NCBI GenBank assembly: GCA_002429085.1 | Contig: DIYR01000190.1 | Coordinates: forward strand, 1-13,189 | Direction: 5' to 3' | Source of the DNA: Flavobacteriales bacterium UBA6049 | GTDB lineage: Bacteria; Bacteroidota; Bacteroidia; Flavobacteriales_G; Salibacteraceae | DNA: 13,189 nt | Program-made: the position numbers and the translations under genes | Shown here: one piece after another, positions 1 through 9,200 of the stretch | Position numbering within the stretch: position 1 is the first letter of the stretch | Layout of the letters: every line of letters starts with the position of its first letter | The notes under the pieces: generated by a model | What the model was told of the DNA's origin: nothing | Databases searched by the model: none | Seen by the model: only the letters and a program-made list of their open reading frames with translations

Positions 1-377
1 GCTATATTGAAGAAGAAAAAGACAATAACCGTTACTACAAGCAGAGACACAAACTTTGAGAAAAAGATGGTAGTATAGGATTGAGGGGTGGTGTGAAGTT
101 GTTTCCAGTTATTATTCTTGTATTCAATTTGGGTAATCAAACTACAGATAAGAATCACTCCGATAGGAAGAAGAAAGCCTGTGAAAGGGCGAATGTTCTG
201 CAGAAAAAGCCTCTCCCATGAAGCCCCTATTTCCCATCTGTCTAAGTAATGTCCTAAATAGATGAATCGTAATGTGAAAACCATTGCGAGTACCATACTT
301 CCACCAATGCTAATCCAAAGCAAAGCACTTCCTTTTATCTTTAATATTTCACAGTGTAGACTATCGATGAATTTCAT
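1..377 (-). CDS. ABC-2 type transporter permease, N-terminal part (cut by window edge)
   Basis: The reading frame starts at the ATG at 377-375 and stays open to base 1, giving 125 codons, so the C-terminal part lies outside the window. It is the membrane subunit that would pair with the ATPase encoded just upstream. A short cytoplasmic N-terminus (MKFIDSLHCEILKIKGS) leads into a first hydrophobic helix at about residues 18-42. A second helix follows at about 65-83, then a loop with the motif EYKNNNWKQLHTTP, then a third helix beginning near 107. An E-x-(R/K)-N-x-x-W-K-x-L-x-T-x-P loop after the second helix is typical of ABC-2 permeases linked to BcrA/LanF-type ATPases (bacitracin or lantibiotic export or immunity). 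Its start overlaps the ATPase stop by 4 nt (ATGA), so it is probably translationally coupled as the fourth gene of the operon. The substrate cannot be read from the sequence. Identity as an ABC-2 permease is likely but rests on a fragment. Confidence 0.82.
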   Translation of the reverse strand, partial: MKFIDSLHCEILKIKGSALLWISIGGSMVLAMVFTLRFIYLGHYLDRWEIGASWERLFLQNIRPFTGFLLPIGVILICSLITQIEYKNNNWKQLHTTPQSYTTIFFSKFVSLLVVTVIVFFFFNI

Positions 378-1279
378 GCTTTGTTTTGAGTTAGGTTAAC
401 AAAAATCGATTCTAGGCTAATTTCTTGTTGGTCTACCCTGTAGATAGAAACTCCTTTTATCACCAGGTCTTTAACCATGTTTGCGATGATTTCTTTTGAG
501 TGATTTGACAGATAGTTCAATTGGCCTTCTTGCTCGCAATTAATACGATACGTATGCGCAGTTTCAGATACGAGATCTGGATTATCGGTTTCAAATACCA
601 GTGTAGGTAATGATTGAGCCTTCAGTTCTTGCATTTCACCCTGGAACAGTAGCTGACCTTGGTTAATGATGGCTATGTGGGTCACCAGTTTTTCGATTTC
701 TGATAGCAGATGACTGGATATAATAATTGTAGTGTCTAATTCGGTGTTTACCTTGATAAGAAGGTCTCTTATTTCTATGATTCCCTTCGGGTCTAAACCA
801 TTAGTAGGTTCGTCTAAGATCAACAGTTCAGGTTCGTGTAACAAGGCTATTCCAATGCTTAGTCGCTGTTTCATACCAAGCGAGAACTGATTTACCTTTT
901 TGGCTTCACAATCTGAAAGACCAACAATATTTAATACTTCACTAATTCTTTGTTTGGGGCACTGATAGATTTTTTGAAGAATTTTTAAGTTCTCCTCGGC
1001 ACTTAGGTGTCCATAGAATGAAGGTGATTCAATTAATGATCCTAATCTTTTTAGGATGTTTAATCTGTTAGACTGTAGGCTTTGATCGAAGATTCGAATT
1101 TCACCTTGTTGCTTTTTTAGTAATCCAAGAACCAGTTTGAGTGTAGTGGTTTTTCCAGATCCGTTTTTTCCTAAAAAGCCATAAATACTTCCTTTAGGAA
1201 CTTTTAGATCAATGCCGTTTAACGTTGGTATGCCTTCGTTGAAGGAGTAGGATAAGTTACTTGTTTCTAAACTATACAT
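374..1279 (-). CDS. ABC transporter ATP-binding protein, BcrA/LanF-like
   Basis: This 301-residue cytoplasmic ATPase would energise the permease encoded immediately downstream. All nucleotide-binding motifs are intact: Walker A GKNGSGKTT at residues 37-45, signature FSLGMKQRLS at 132-141, Walker B LLILDEP at 152-158 with catalytic E157, D-loop GLD at 161-163, and switch H190 in ISSHLL. The Q-loop position reads SLIESP (81-86), with Glu in place of the usual Gln; SLIE-x-P is common in the BcrA/lantibiotic-type branch. Residues from about 225 form a C-terminal extension beyond the nucleotide-binding fold, as usual for this branch. The ATG overlaps the end of the response regulator gene by 8 nt (ATGTATAG), and the stop overlaps the permease start, so the gene sits inside a coupled operon under a LytS/LytTR pair. 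A role in peptide-antibiotic export or immunity, or in lipid export, is inferred from the family only. Confidence 0.95.
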   Translation of the reverse strand: MYSLETSNLSYSFNEGIPTLNGIDLKVPKGSIYGFLGKNGSGKTTTLKLVLGLLKKQQGEIRIFDQSLQSNRLNILKRLGSLIESPSFYGHLSAEENLKILQKIYQCPKQRISEVLNIVGLSDCEAKKVNQFSLGMKQRLSIGIALLHEPELLILDEPTNGLDPKGIIEIRDLLIKVNTELDTTIIISSHLLSEIEKLVTHIAIINQGQLLFQGEMQELKAQSLPTLVFETDNPDLVSETAHTYRINCEQEGQLNYLSNHSKEIIANMVKDLVIKGVSIYRVDQQEISLESIFVNLTQNKA

Positions 1280-1958
1280 TGTTGTTCTGAATTAGTTGGA
1301 AAAACTCTTTTTGGTAAGTGTTTGAAATAGGAATGTGAGAGCCATTTATCGTTATTCGATTTCTCTCAATACTTTCTATTTTCGAAATAGATACCATGTA
1401 GGATTTATGAACTCTACAGATTTTACAAGAATCTAATCTTCTTTCTAGTTCACTAAAAAGCTCCAATGTCATAATCCGCTTATCAGTACAATGAATTCTT
1501 CGGTAGTCTCCCATTCCTTCTATAAATAGGATGGTATCAAGTGGTATTTGAACGAGCTTGTTCTCTGTCTTAATAAAAATGGAATTCGAATCTTCAGGTG
1601 TTTTCTTGTTCTTTAAAACTTTGTCTATTCCTTTTACAAATCTTTCAAAAGTGTAGGGTTTCAAGAGATAGTCTGTTACATTTAACTCATACCCTTTTAG
1701 AGCATAACTATCGTAGGCCGTAGTTATAATTATCTGACCTGTGAATTTCACATTTTCTAGTAGCTCAATACCAGTTAACTCATCCATTTCTATATCTAAA
1801 AACATGAGGTCAACTGTATGCGTATGCAGAAATTCAACAGCATCAATTGCATTGTCAAAAGTTGCGACAAGCTGTAGATTCTTAAGTTTAGAAATGTATC
1901 CTTGAAGTCTTTCTGTAGCCAAGGGCTCATCTTCTATTACAATACACTGTGTTCTCAT
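1272..1958 (-). CDS. LytTR family response regulator
   Basis: This 228-residue two-component response regulator has a receiver domain at about 3-115: acidic pair E9/D10, phosphoacceptor D55 in the motif FLDIEM, T79/T80, and K100 in LLKPY. A LytTR DNA-binding domain follows at about 125-225, with IFIKTENKLVQI opening it, FIEGMGDYRRI in its core, and the family hallmark RVHKSYMVSISKI. It would be phosphorylated by the kinase encoded just upstream; the start overlaps the kinase stop by 4 nt (ATGA). LytTR proteins of this LytR/AgrA type bind pairs of 9-bp direct repeats 12 bp apart, and such a pair lies upstream of the operon at 3028-3057. The likely targets are this operon and its downstream ABC exporter. 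No residue looks missing or damaged. The family call is firm; the regulon is inference. Confidence 0.96.
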   Translation of the reverse strand: MRTQCIVIEDEPLATERLQGYISKLKNLQLVATFDNAIDAVEFLHTHTVDLMFLDIEMDELTGIELLENVKFTGQIIITTAYDSYALKGYELNVTDYLLKPYTFERFVKGIDKVLKNKKTPEDSNSIFIKTENKLVQIPLDTILFIEGMGDYRRIHCTDKRIMTLELFSELERRLDSCKICRVHKSYMVSISKIESIERNRITINGSHIPISNTYQKEFFQLIQNNNV

Positions 1959-2986
1959 AGCTCAATGTCCAGTTTTATGGTGTAAGTATCTGTGATTTTG
2001 CTAGTTCGTAATGAATGTGATTCAGGGTATAGGAGTTCCAATCTCCTTGAAATCAATTCATTTCCTAAGCCACCTTCTTTAGGTTTAAAAGAAGGGTTGA
2101 ATTTATTAGAACATTCAAAATGTATATGATGATCTGAGAAAGTAAGGCGGATGTCAATGGCATTTTCTAGCTTCTTATTTGTACTGTGCTTAAATGCGTT
2201 TTCTACAAATGGAATGAATGTCATTGAGTGAATCAAGATGTTGTTATTGCTAGCTCCGTTAATTTTCAGGTTTACGAAATTCTCATTAGAAGTACGAATT
2301 CGTTGTAATTGGATATACTGTTGTATGTAATTTATTTCTTGGTGTATCTTGATTTTTCGCCCTTTAGATTCGTAGAGAATAAATCGCAAGATGTCTGATA
2401 GCTTGTTTAGATAGACTGATGCAGTTTCAGGATTCTTTGAGACCAACACATCTATATTGTTGATGGTGTTAAAGAGAAAATGTGGATCGAGTTTCGACTC
2501 GATTAAGGCTAGTTCTGTCAGTTTTGCCTTCTGTTTTAGTTCTTCATTGATTCGTAAATTATTGTACCAGCTAATGAACCCTTTCAAAATGAATCCTGTA
2601 ACAATGTTTAGTGATGAAATCAGGGTGGTTAAGGTGAATTTTTGGAGAAACACTTCTGTACCATCTTGAGTGTGAAACTGGTTCTTAACTAGAAAGCTCG
2701 TTATCATCAATCCCAACACAGAGCTCAATGTGCTAAGTAGTATACCTCTGGATAGTAATGAAATGATGTTTCTCTGTTGAATGTAATGCGGAAATAGGTA
2801 GAGATAGGAACCATAAAATGGAACTACTGAAGGAATAACTATGAAGCCAGTAATGACACCTAAAAGAGTATTGAGATTAGGTACAGTTTGTTGACCAATT
2901 TTACTGGCAAGAAGAATAATCAGCAGAATGAGAGAATAGATGATCCAGTAGGATACATTGATGAGATATCGAAGTTTATTTTCCAT
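1955..2986 (-). CDS. LytS/YehU-type sensor histidine kinase
   Basis: This membrane histidine kinase of the His_kinase (PF06580) family is the partner of the LytTR regulator. I chose the ATG at 2986 (343 residues). An in-frame TTG three codons upstream at 2995 would give 346, but TTG starts are less usual and it falls inside a TAnnTTTG-like box. Numbering from the ATG, four hydrophobic segments lie near residues 9-28, 40-64, 80-98 and 116-138, with only short loops and no extracellular sensor domain. A short linker helix (about 145-163) follows. The kinase core opens with ESKLDPHFLFNTIN, with probable phospho-His H169. The N-box is PFVENAFKHS (about 259-268), and the glycine-rich ATP-lid segment GGLGNELISRRLELLYP begins near 305. 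The missing sensory domain suggests signal detection within the membrane or through the associated transporter. The gene leads the operon. Confidence 0.95.
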   Translation of the reverse strand: MENKLRYLINVSYWIIYSLILLIILLASKIGQQTVPNLNTLLGVITGFIVIPSVVPFYGSYLYLFPHYIQQRNIISLLSRGILLSTLSSVLGLMITSFLVKNQFHTQDGTEVFLQKFTLTTLISSLNIVTGFILKGFISWYNNLRINEELKQKAKLTELALIESKLDPHFLFNTINNIDVLVSKNPETASVYLNKLSDILRFILYESKGRKIKIHQEINYIQQYIQLQRIRTSNENFVNLKINGASNNNILIHSMTFIPFVENAFKHSTNKKLENAIDIRLTFSDHHIHFECSNKFNPSFKPKEGGLGNELISRRLELLYPESHSLRTSKITDTYTIKLDIEL

Positions 2987-2992
2987 TTCAAT

Positions 2993-3000
2993 CAAATCTA
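2993..3000 (-). promoter_or_regulatory. Candidate -7 box (TAGATTTG) of the kinase-ABC operon
   Basis: On the minus strand TAGATTTG matches the Bacteroidota primary sigma factor -7 consensus TAnnTTTG. It ends 7 nt before the ATG at 2986, so transcription would begin almost at the start codon and the message would be nearly leaderless. No TTG -33 box is visible at the usual spacing, where the sequence is only T-rich. That would fit a promoter needing an activator bound at the repeats centred about 45 bp upstream. A weaker alternative, TAGTTTTT at 3026-3019, would give a more ordinary leader but would place one repeat inside the promoter spacer. Confidence 0.3.
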
Positions 3001-3027
3001 AGAGGTTAACTGAAGTGCGAAAAACTA

Positions 3028-3057
3028 AATCGGTGACCTTGAAAGATTAATCGGTGA
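3028..3057 (-). promoter_or_regulatory. Candidate LytTR binding site: 9-bp direct repeat, 12-bp spacer
   Basis: The 9-mer AATCGGTGA occurs at 3028-3036 and again, identical, at 3049-3057, so the repeats start 21 bp apart with a 12-bp spacer. Read on the operon strand, each copy is TCACCGATT, and the identity continues weakly beyond it (TTA versus TAA). Two 9-bp direct repeats separated by 12 bp is the known operator geometry of AgrA/LytR-type LytTR regulators, which contact successive major grooves on one face of DNA. The bases themselves do not match the Firmicutes-derived consensus well, so assignment rests on geometry and on position about 42 bp upstream of the first gene of an operon encoding a LytTR protein. 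The site could instead serve the divergent gene at 3247. Confidence 0.5.
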
Positions 3058-3246
3058 AATAAAATTTAGCCTCTTTTTAAGATGTACTCCATTGACTCCA
3101 AATGTTGTCTAATCAACAGGTTTGCATCTGTTAAAAACGATTTGAAGCTTCAGACAAAGGTTTTTTTATCCGTTGAAATTTAGTTTTCACTGGAAACCGT
3201 ACAAGATACTCCCCGTCTTTTACGCATAACTAATACTCAGGAACCT
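3058..3246. other. Intergenic leader between divergent operon and giant surface-protein gene
   Basis: This stretch plus the bases 2987-3057 forms a 260-bp divergent intergenic region. I see no open frame of note, no structural RNA and no convincing plus-strand promoter. TAGTTTTC at 3181-3188 resembles a -7 box with its last base changed, but no TTTG lies 19-21 bp upstream. AGGA at 3239-3242, four bases before the ATG at 3247, is a weak ribosome-binding candidate. A T-tract of seven bases at 3161-3167 has no convincing preceding hairpin. Confidence 0.4.
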
Positions 3247-6200
3247 ATGGTTTGGCCTAAATCGCTATTGTTAACTATTACCTCGTTTGTATTTTCTGCT
3301 ACCAGCTTTTCCCAAGGATTTAATTGGATTCAAGATTTTACATCTAGTGCTATTTATCAAACTACTATTCCGCTTGGGGTAGCTTACGATAGTTCAGGTT
3401 TTGTATACACTACTGGTTCATTTGAGCAAAATGCCACTATTGGCGGAGTAACGGTATCAGGAACTTCAACCGATGGATTTTTAGTAAAGATGGACACCCT
3501 TGGCAATGTTATCTGGATTGAGACCTTTTCGGGTAATGGAAATGCTGTGGGCTTAGATGTAGTTACAGATAACAATGGAGGGGTATATGTAAGTGGTATT
3601 TGTCAAGGAGCCAATTCTTTTGATACTATTTCTATATCACAAACAGCAACATTTTATTACGAGAATTTTCTTGTGAAGTTTAATGGAGCAGGAAATGTAC
3701 AATGGCTGAAGAACGGAGCTGCAGTTACATCATCTCTACCCAATTGGGAAGATAGCTATGTTCCTTCAAAACTAGATTTTAAGGATGGCCACTTGGTTTT
3801 TGGAGGTTACTTTATGAATCCAGGTACGTATACTTGGCTACCAAACCCAATTTTTGACGGAGACACAATTGCTGTTCCGGGGCAGTTTACCTCGGCCGAA
3901 AACACATTCATTGCTTCATACCTGCCAGATGGTACTCAAAATTGGTTAAGTGTCATCTCATCCTCTCAAGTTGTTTCTAGTTCGGCCTTATTGCATGATA
4001 TGAAATGTGGTCCCAACCATGAAGTGGTTGCATTGCTTAGTACAAGAGATTCCGTATTTGTAAACAATACCTTTGTTGGTAACAATGGTAGCAGCAATGC
4101 CAATGATATTCAACTTACTACCCTAAAGTTAAATGGTTCTGGCAGTGCCTTTGCCTACCATGAAGTGGTAGACAATGGTATTCATAAAACAGAAACCCAG
4201 AGCTTAGGTGTTTCTAATGCGGGTGAGGTGTATGTTGGAGCTACTCGGATCGGAGGAAGTGCATTCTATATGCTGAATACGTACATTGGAGGATATTCTG
4301 GCTTTATCTACAAATTAGACTCAAATCTAAGTGAATCAAATGTTCTCAGGGTAGTACTAGGAAATAGTTTAAGTTCATCTTCTCGACCCTATACCGCTAG
4401 TGTAGAAGTTGGTGAAGATGGCTATGTATACTTAGCTGGATCTATAACTGGTGCTTACACTGTTAATAATGTAGCTAGAGCTACAGATCGTGAGCTATTT
4501 TATGCCAAACTAGATACAAGTTTAACCACTTTCAATTATTTCGTTGAGAGTGATGGAGGATATCAAGGGTTTCCATTTCTTCCATACTACCCGAGAGTAA
4601 GAGATATGGTGTTCGATGGGGTAAACATGTACAGTTGTGGAATGGTTGAGTATCCTTCAACCATCCTTGGAAGTGTTACAACATCAAGTACATATAGTAG
4701 AGCAGGCTATATCACTAAAATAGTTCCTTGTAATCCGATCTCTGCAGAAATTAGTCCAGATACAACAACGAGCTGCGGTGGTACAACACCTGTATCATTC
4801 TCAATTACTGGAAACCCTTCGTTGAACTATCAATGGTATTACAATAATGTTGAAATTACTGGAGTAACTAGTACTACTTATTCTACATCTAATCCAGGTA
4901 CTTACTATGCAGTTGTTGATAGTGCAGGATGTCTAGACACATCTAATATCGCAGTTATTTCTCAGGGTGCTGGTGTGTCTGTATCCGTTCCAACTACACC
5001 TTTGAGTGTGTGCAGTTCTGTGTCTTCATTTACATTAACTGGCGGTACACCTAGTGGCGGTGTTTGGTCTGGTAATGGCGTTTTAAATGATTCTATTTTT
5101 GACCCAAGCGTAGCTGGTGCAGGGCCAACATTGGTAACATACACCTATACAAGTCCTCAAGGTTGTGCAGATTCTGCTGTCAGGGTAATCAACGTGACAA
5201 ACGCTCCCACTGTAATTGTATCACCTTTCTTACCAACTTATTGTACAGCAGATAACTCTGGAGATTTAACAGCTTTGGCTTTTCCTCAAGGAGGAACATT
5301 TTCAGGAAGCGGAGTTTCAGGAAATGAGTTTCACCCAGATAGCGCAGGAGCGGGTATACATACAATCATGTACACATACGATTTGGTTGCTGGGTGTCCT
5401 GTAGTGGAAACATTTGATTTAGTGGTGAACCAAACACCAGTGGTTTCACTTCCGGCAAATGGTCCGGTGTGCGAATCAGATCCAGCTTTTGTTTGGAGTG
5501 GTGTGTCTCCTACAAACGGAATATTTGTAGGAACTGGGATGACAGATTCTACCTTTACACCTTCTGCTGCAGGAGTAGGCCAACACCAAATTACATATTC
5601 AGTTACGAGCAATGGATGTAGCGCAGCCGATACTCAAAGTATACAAGTAGATGGAACATTAACAGCCAGTTTAAGCAATATTCCGAATAGTTGTATAAAT
5701 GATGCGGCCGTGCAACTAACTCAAGGTTCGCCACAAGGTGGAATGTACTTAGTGAATGGAATAACAACTACTTCTTTACAACCAAATACATTAGGCATTG
5801 GGGTACATACAGTGCAGTACATAGTTACTAATCAATGTGGTAATGATACAGCAAGTACCACTTTTGAAGTGCTTGATGTGCCAACTATTACTATCCCATC
5901 AATCGCTAATGTGTGTGAAGATGAAGCTATTTTTAACTTACCACAAGCATTGCCAGCAGGTGGGGTGTTTTCGGGAAATGGAGTGGTGAACTCTAGTCAG
6001 TTTGATCCGAGTTTAGTAGCTACTGGGATACATTGGGTGAGTTATTCTTACACAAATACAAATGGCTGTACAGCTACAGATAGCATAAGTTTCGAGGTAT
6101 TTGAGAAGCCAAACTTAGTGTTTGTCGTTCAAGATTCTATCTGTCTAGATGCTGGAGCGCTAACACTTGCTGCTCAGCCAACTGGAGGTAGTTTTTTCGG

Positions 6201-9200
6201 AACTGGAGTTTCTGGTTCGGACTTTAATCCCGCAGTGGCTGGAGTTGGTCAAACTGTGATTTCGTATACATTCACAAATGCTAATAATTGTACAGATACA
6301 ATTGCAGATACCATTATCGTATATGAAGAGTCAGCTCCTACACTTAGTAACTTCTCACCGTTATGCGTGGGTTCTTCTGTTATAACACTGACAGGTGGAA
6401 CGCCACTAGGAGGAGTTTATTCTGGAACAGGGATTTCGAATGGGCAATTCGATCCATCCATTTCTGGAGTGGGTGTTTTTGATGTGATATATACTGTTCA
6501 GACAAGTTGTGGCCCTAAGTCTGATACAGCACAAATACAAGTATTATCGTTACCAACAGTATCGCTTGGTTCCATCTCGTCTATGTGTGAAAGTGCGTCT
6601 CCCATTACATTAACAACTGGATCGCCAGCTGGAGGAACATATAGCGGTGCTGGATTGGTAAATGGTGAATTCGATCCATCTATCGTAGGAGCAGGTCAAC
6701 ATGATGTAATGTATACTGTAACAGATGGAAATGGGTGCATGGCATCCGATACTCAAACAATAACAGTGTATCCTAATCCTGCGGTTTCATTGACTATTCC
6801 TAGTTCGATTTGTGAGGATGTAACTGCATTTTCACTTTCAGGAGGAACACCACAAGGTGGCGTTTATTCAGGAATTGGAGTTAATAATGGTGCTTTTAAC
6901 CCACAAATCGCAGGGATAGGTACACATGTTATCACTTACGAACTGACTGATTCTAATAATTGTTCAACAAGTGTTCAAGACAGTATTGTTGTGAATAGTC
7001 TCCCAGTTTTAAGTTGGGGAGCGTTAAGTCCAATATGCGAAAATGGCGATACCCTTCTATTGAATTCTGCTACACCAACTGGTGGAATATATAGTGGTGC
7101 TGGGGTTCAGAATAATAGTTTCATTCCTACTTTGGTTGGAACTGGAACTCATACCTTAACCTATTCATATTCAGATTCGAATACTTGTTCAAATACAATC
7201 ACACAAACTATTTCGGTAGATACGGTTCCGCAGGTAACGTTTAACGCTATTAATCCTGTTTGTGTAGATCATGGTATAATTCCACTTTCAGGGGGACAAC
7301 CTTCTGGCGGTTCATATAGTGGTGTTGGAGTTTCAAATGGTGAGTTTGATCCTTCAGTAGCTGGAATTGGGTTTCATAATGTGATGTACTCATACACAAA
7401 TTCTAATGGTTGTACGAATACAGATACTATTGTGTTAGAGGTGAAGGCACTTCCAGTGCTATCGCTGCCTTCTGTTTCTGATGCATGTATTGATGGCGAT
7501 ACAATTTCTTTATCTGCTTCGCCTGCAGGAGGAACTTATACAGGAAACGGAGTGTTAAATGGTCAATTCATTCCTTCATCAGCAGGATTAGGACAGCATA
7601 TTATAACTTACTCATATACTGATGGAAATGGTTGCTCTGCTGTAGATTCGTTCTCGATAACCGTTAATCCATTACCAACTGTGTCACTACAAGCCTTTGG
7701 TTCAATTTGCATAGATGTTGGAATTGTTCCTCTAATTGGAGGAATGCCTACTGGAGGAATTTATAGTGGTGCTGGAGTTTCAAATAGTCAATTCGATCCA
7801 GCTGTAGCAGGTGCAGGTACACATACAATTACTTATGAGTACACAGGTGTAAATGGATGCTCAAATGTTGCTACTTCAAGTATTACTGTGAATGATATAC
7901 CTAGTGTTTCCTTGAGTGGTTTAGGACAAGTATGTGAATCTGGAGGTATGGTTTCTTTAACGGGAGGATTACCAACGGGCGGTTCGTACTCAGGCATTGG
8001 TACAAGTGGTGGTCAATTCGATCCAAGTATTGCAGGAGTTGGACAACATATTATTACGTATAGCTATACAAATGGAAGTGGATGTACCAGTTTTGATACA
8101 TCGATAATTGAGGTGGTTGCAGATCCAGTTGTAAGCTTGGCTATGATCTCAGATGTTTGTATCGATAACGGCTCATTTATCCTTACTGGTGGCGCTCCTG
8201 TAGGAGGTACATACAGTGGCGTTGGAGTTACAAATGGCAATTTCGATCCTGGTGTAGCAGGCGTTGGAACTCATGTAATAACATATTCTTTTACAACTCC
8301 ATTAGGATGCTTCAGTTCTGATACAACAACCATCGAAGTTCTTGATTTACCAGTGGTGTCTTTCGATTTGGATACTTTACTATGTTCTAATGATGGAGCT
8401 CTTGTACTTTCAAATGGAATTCCTTCAGGTGGAATTTATTCTGGCACCGGTGTGGTAAATGGAGAGTTTGATCCTAGTAGTCAAGTTGCTGGTAATTATA
8501 CGATTCAATACACTTATTCTGATGTGAATAGTTGTGCTAATTCTGCAAATGGAGATATTGAAATAGTGACATCGCCTTTAGTTGATGCAGGAGTTGATGT
8601 ATTAGTTTGTACAGGAGACACTGTTCAGTTAAATGCCGCTGGAGCCGATTCTTTCGAGTGGTCTACTTCGCAGAATACTCAAACTATAGAAGTTATTGCC
8701 ACTTTATCTACTACATATTCAGTAACAGGAACAGATGGTTCAACTGGTTGTCAAGGAATAGATGAAGTAGAAATTGTGGTAAATCCAATTCCAGATCCTC
8801 AACTACCACGATTTGATACTATCTGTAGTGATTCTATTGTTCAAATTGAAGCAGCATCGGGATTCTTGAGATACAATTGGTCCAATGGTGCTGCTAGTCA
8901 GTTCACAACATTTGGTCCATATACCGAAGGAAATACAGAAACTATTTGGGTTGCTGTAGAAGATGTGGATGGATGTGTGGGAGCTGATAGCGTTTCATTT
9001 TACGTTGATCTTTGTGAACCTGATCATGTATCTGATCTGGCATTAGGTCAAGTTGAAGTATTTCCTAACCCTAGTCAAGGAGTATTTACCATCAAAACCT
9101 CTGATTGGGAGGGTAATTTAAATCTTCAGTTAATCTCTGCAACAGGAGCGGTGGTATATGAGCGGCAGGTAGAAGTATCAAATACTTGGCAAGAACTAGT

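Noticed and set aside
2457..2669. Open frame of 70 codons on the plus strand
   Set aside because: It lies antisense inside the conserved kinase core and membrane region, has no recognisable motif, and no promoter or ribosome-binding sequence.
2987..2995. TTG at 2995 as start of the histidine kinase
   Set aside because: An ATG lies three codons downstream, no ribosome-binding sequence favours the TTG, and it falls within a TAnnTTTG-like box.
3161..3167. Run of seven T as an intrinsic terminator
   Set aside because: No stable hairpin precedes it, and no gene on that strand ends just upstream.
3181..3188. TAGTTTTC as -7 box for the giant gene
   Set aside because: The last consensus base is wrong and no TTTG sits 19-21 bp upstream, so it is too weak to annotate as a promoter.
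4975..8568. Regular 225-bp periodicity that might be taken for a CRISPR or non-coding satellite array
   Set aside because: The period is a multiple of three, the frame is open throughout, and conservation follows protein motifs while third codon positions vary.
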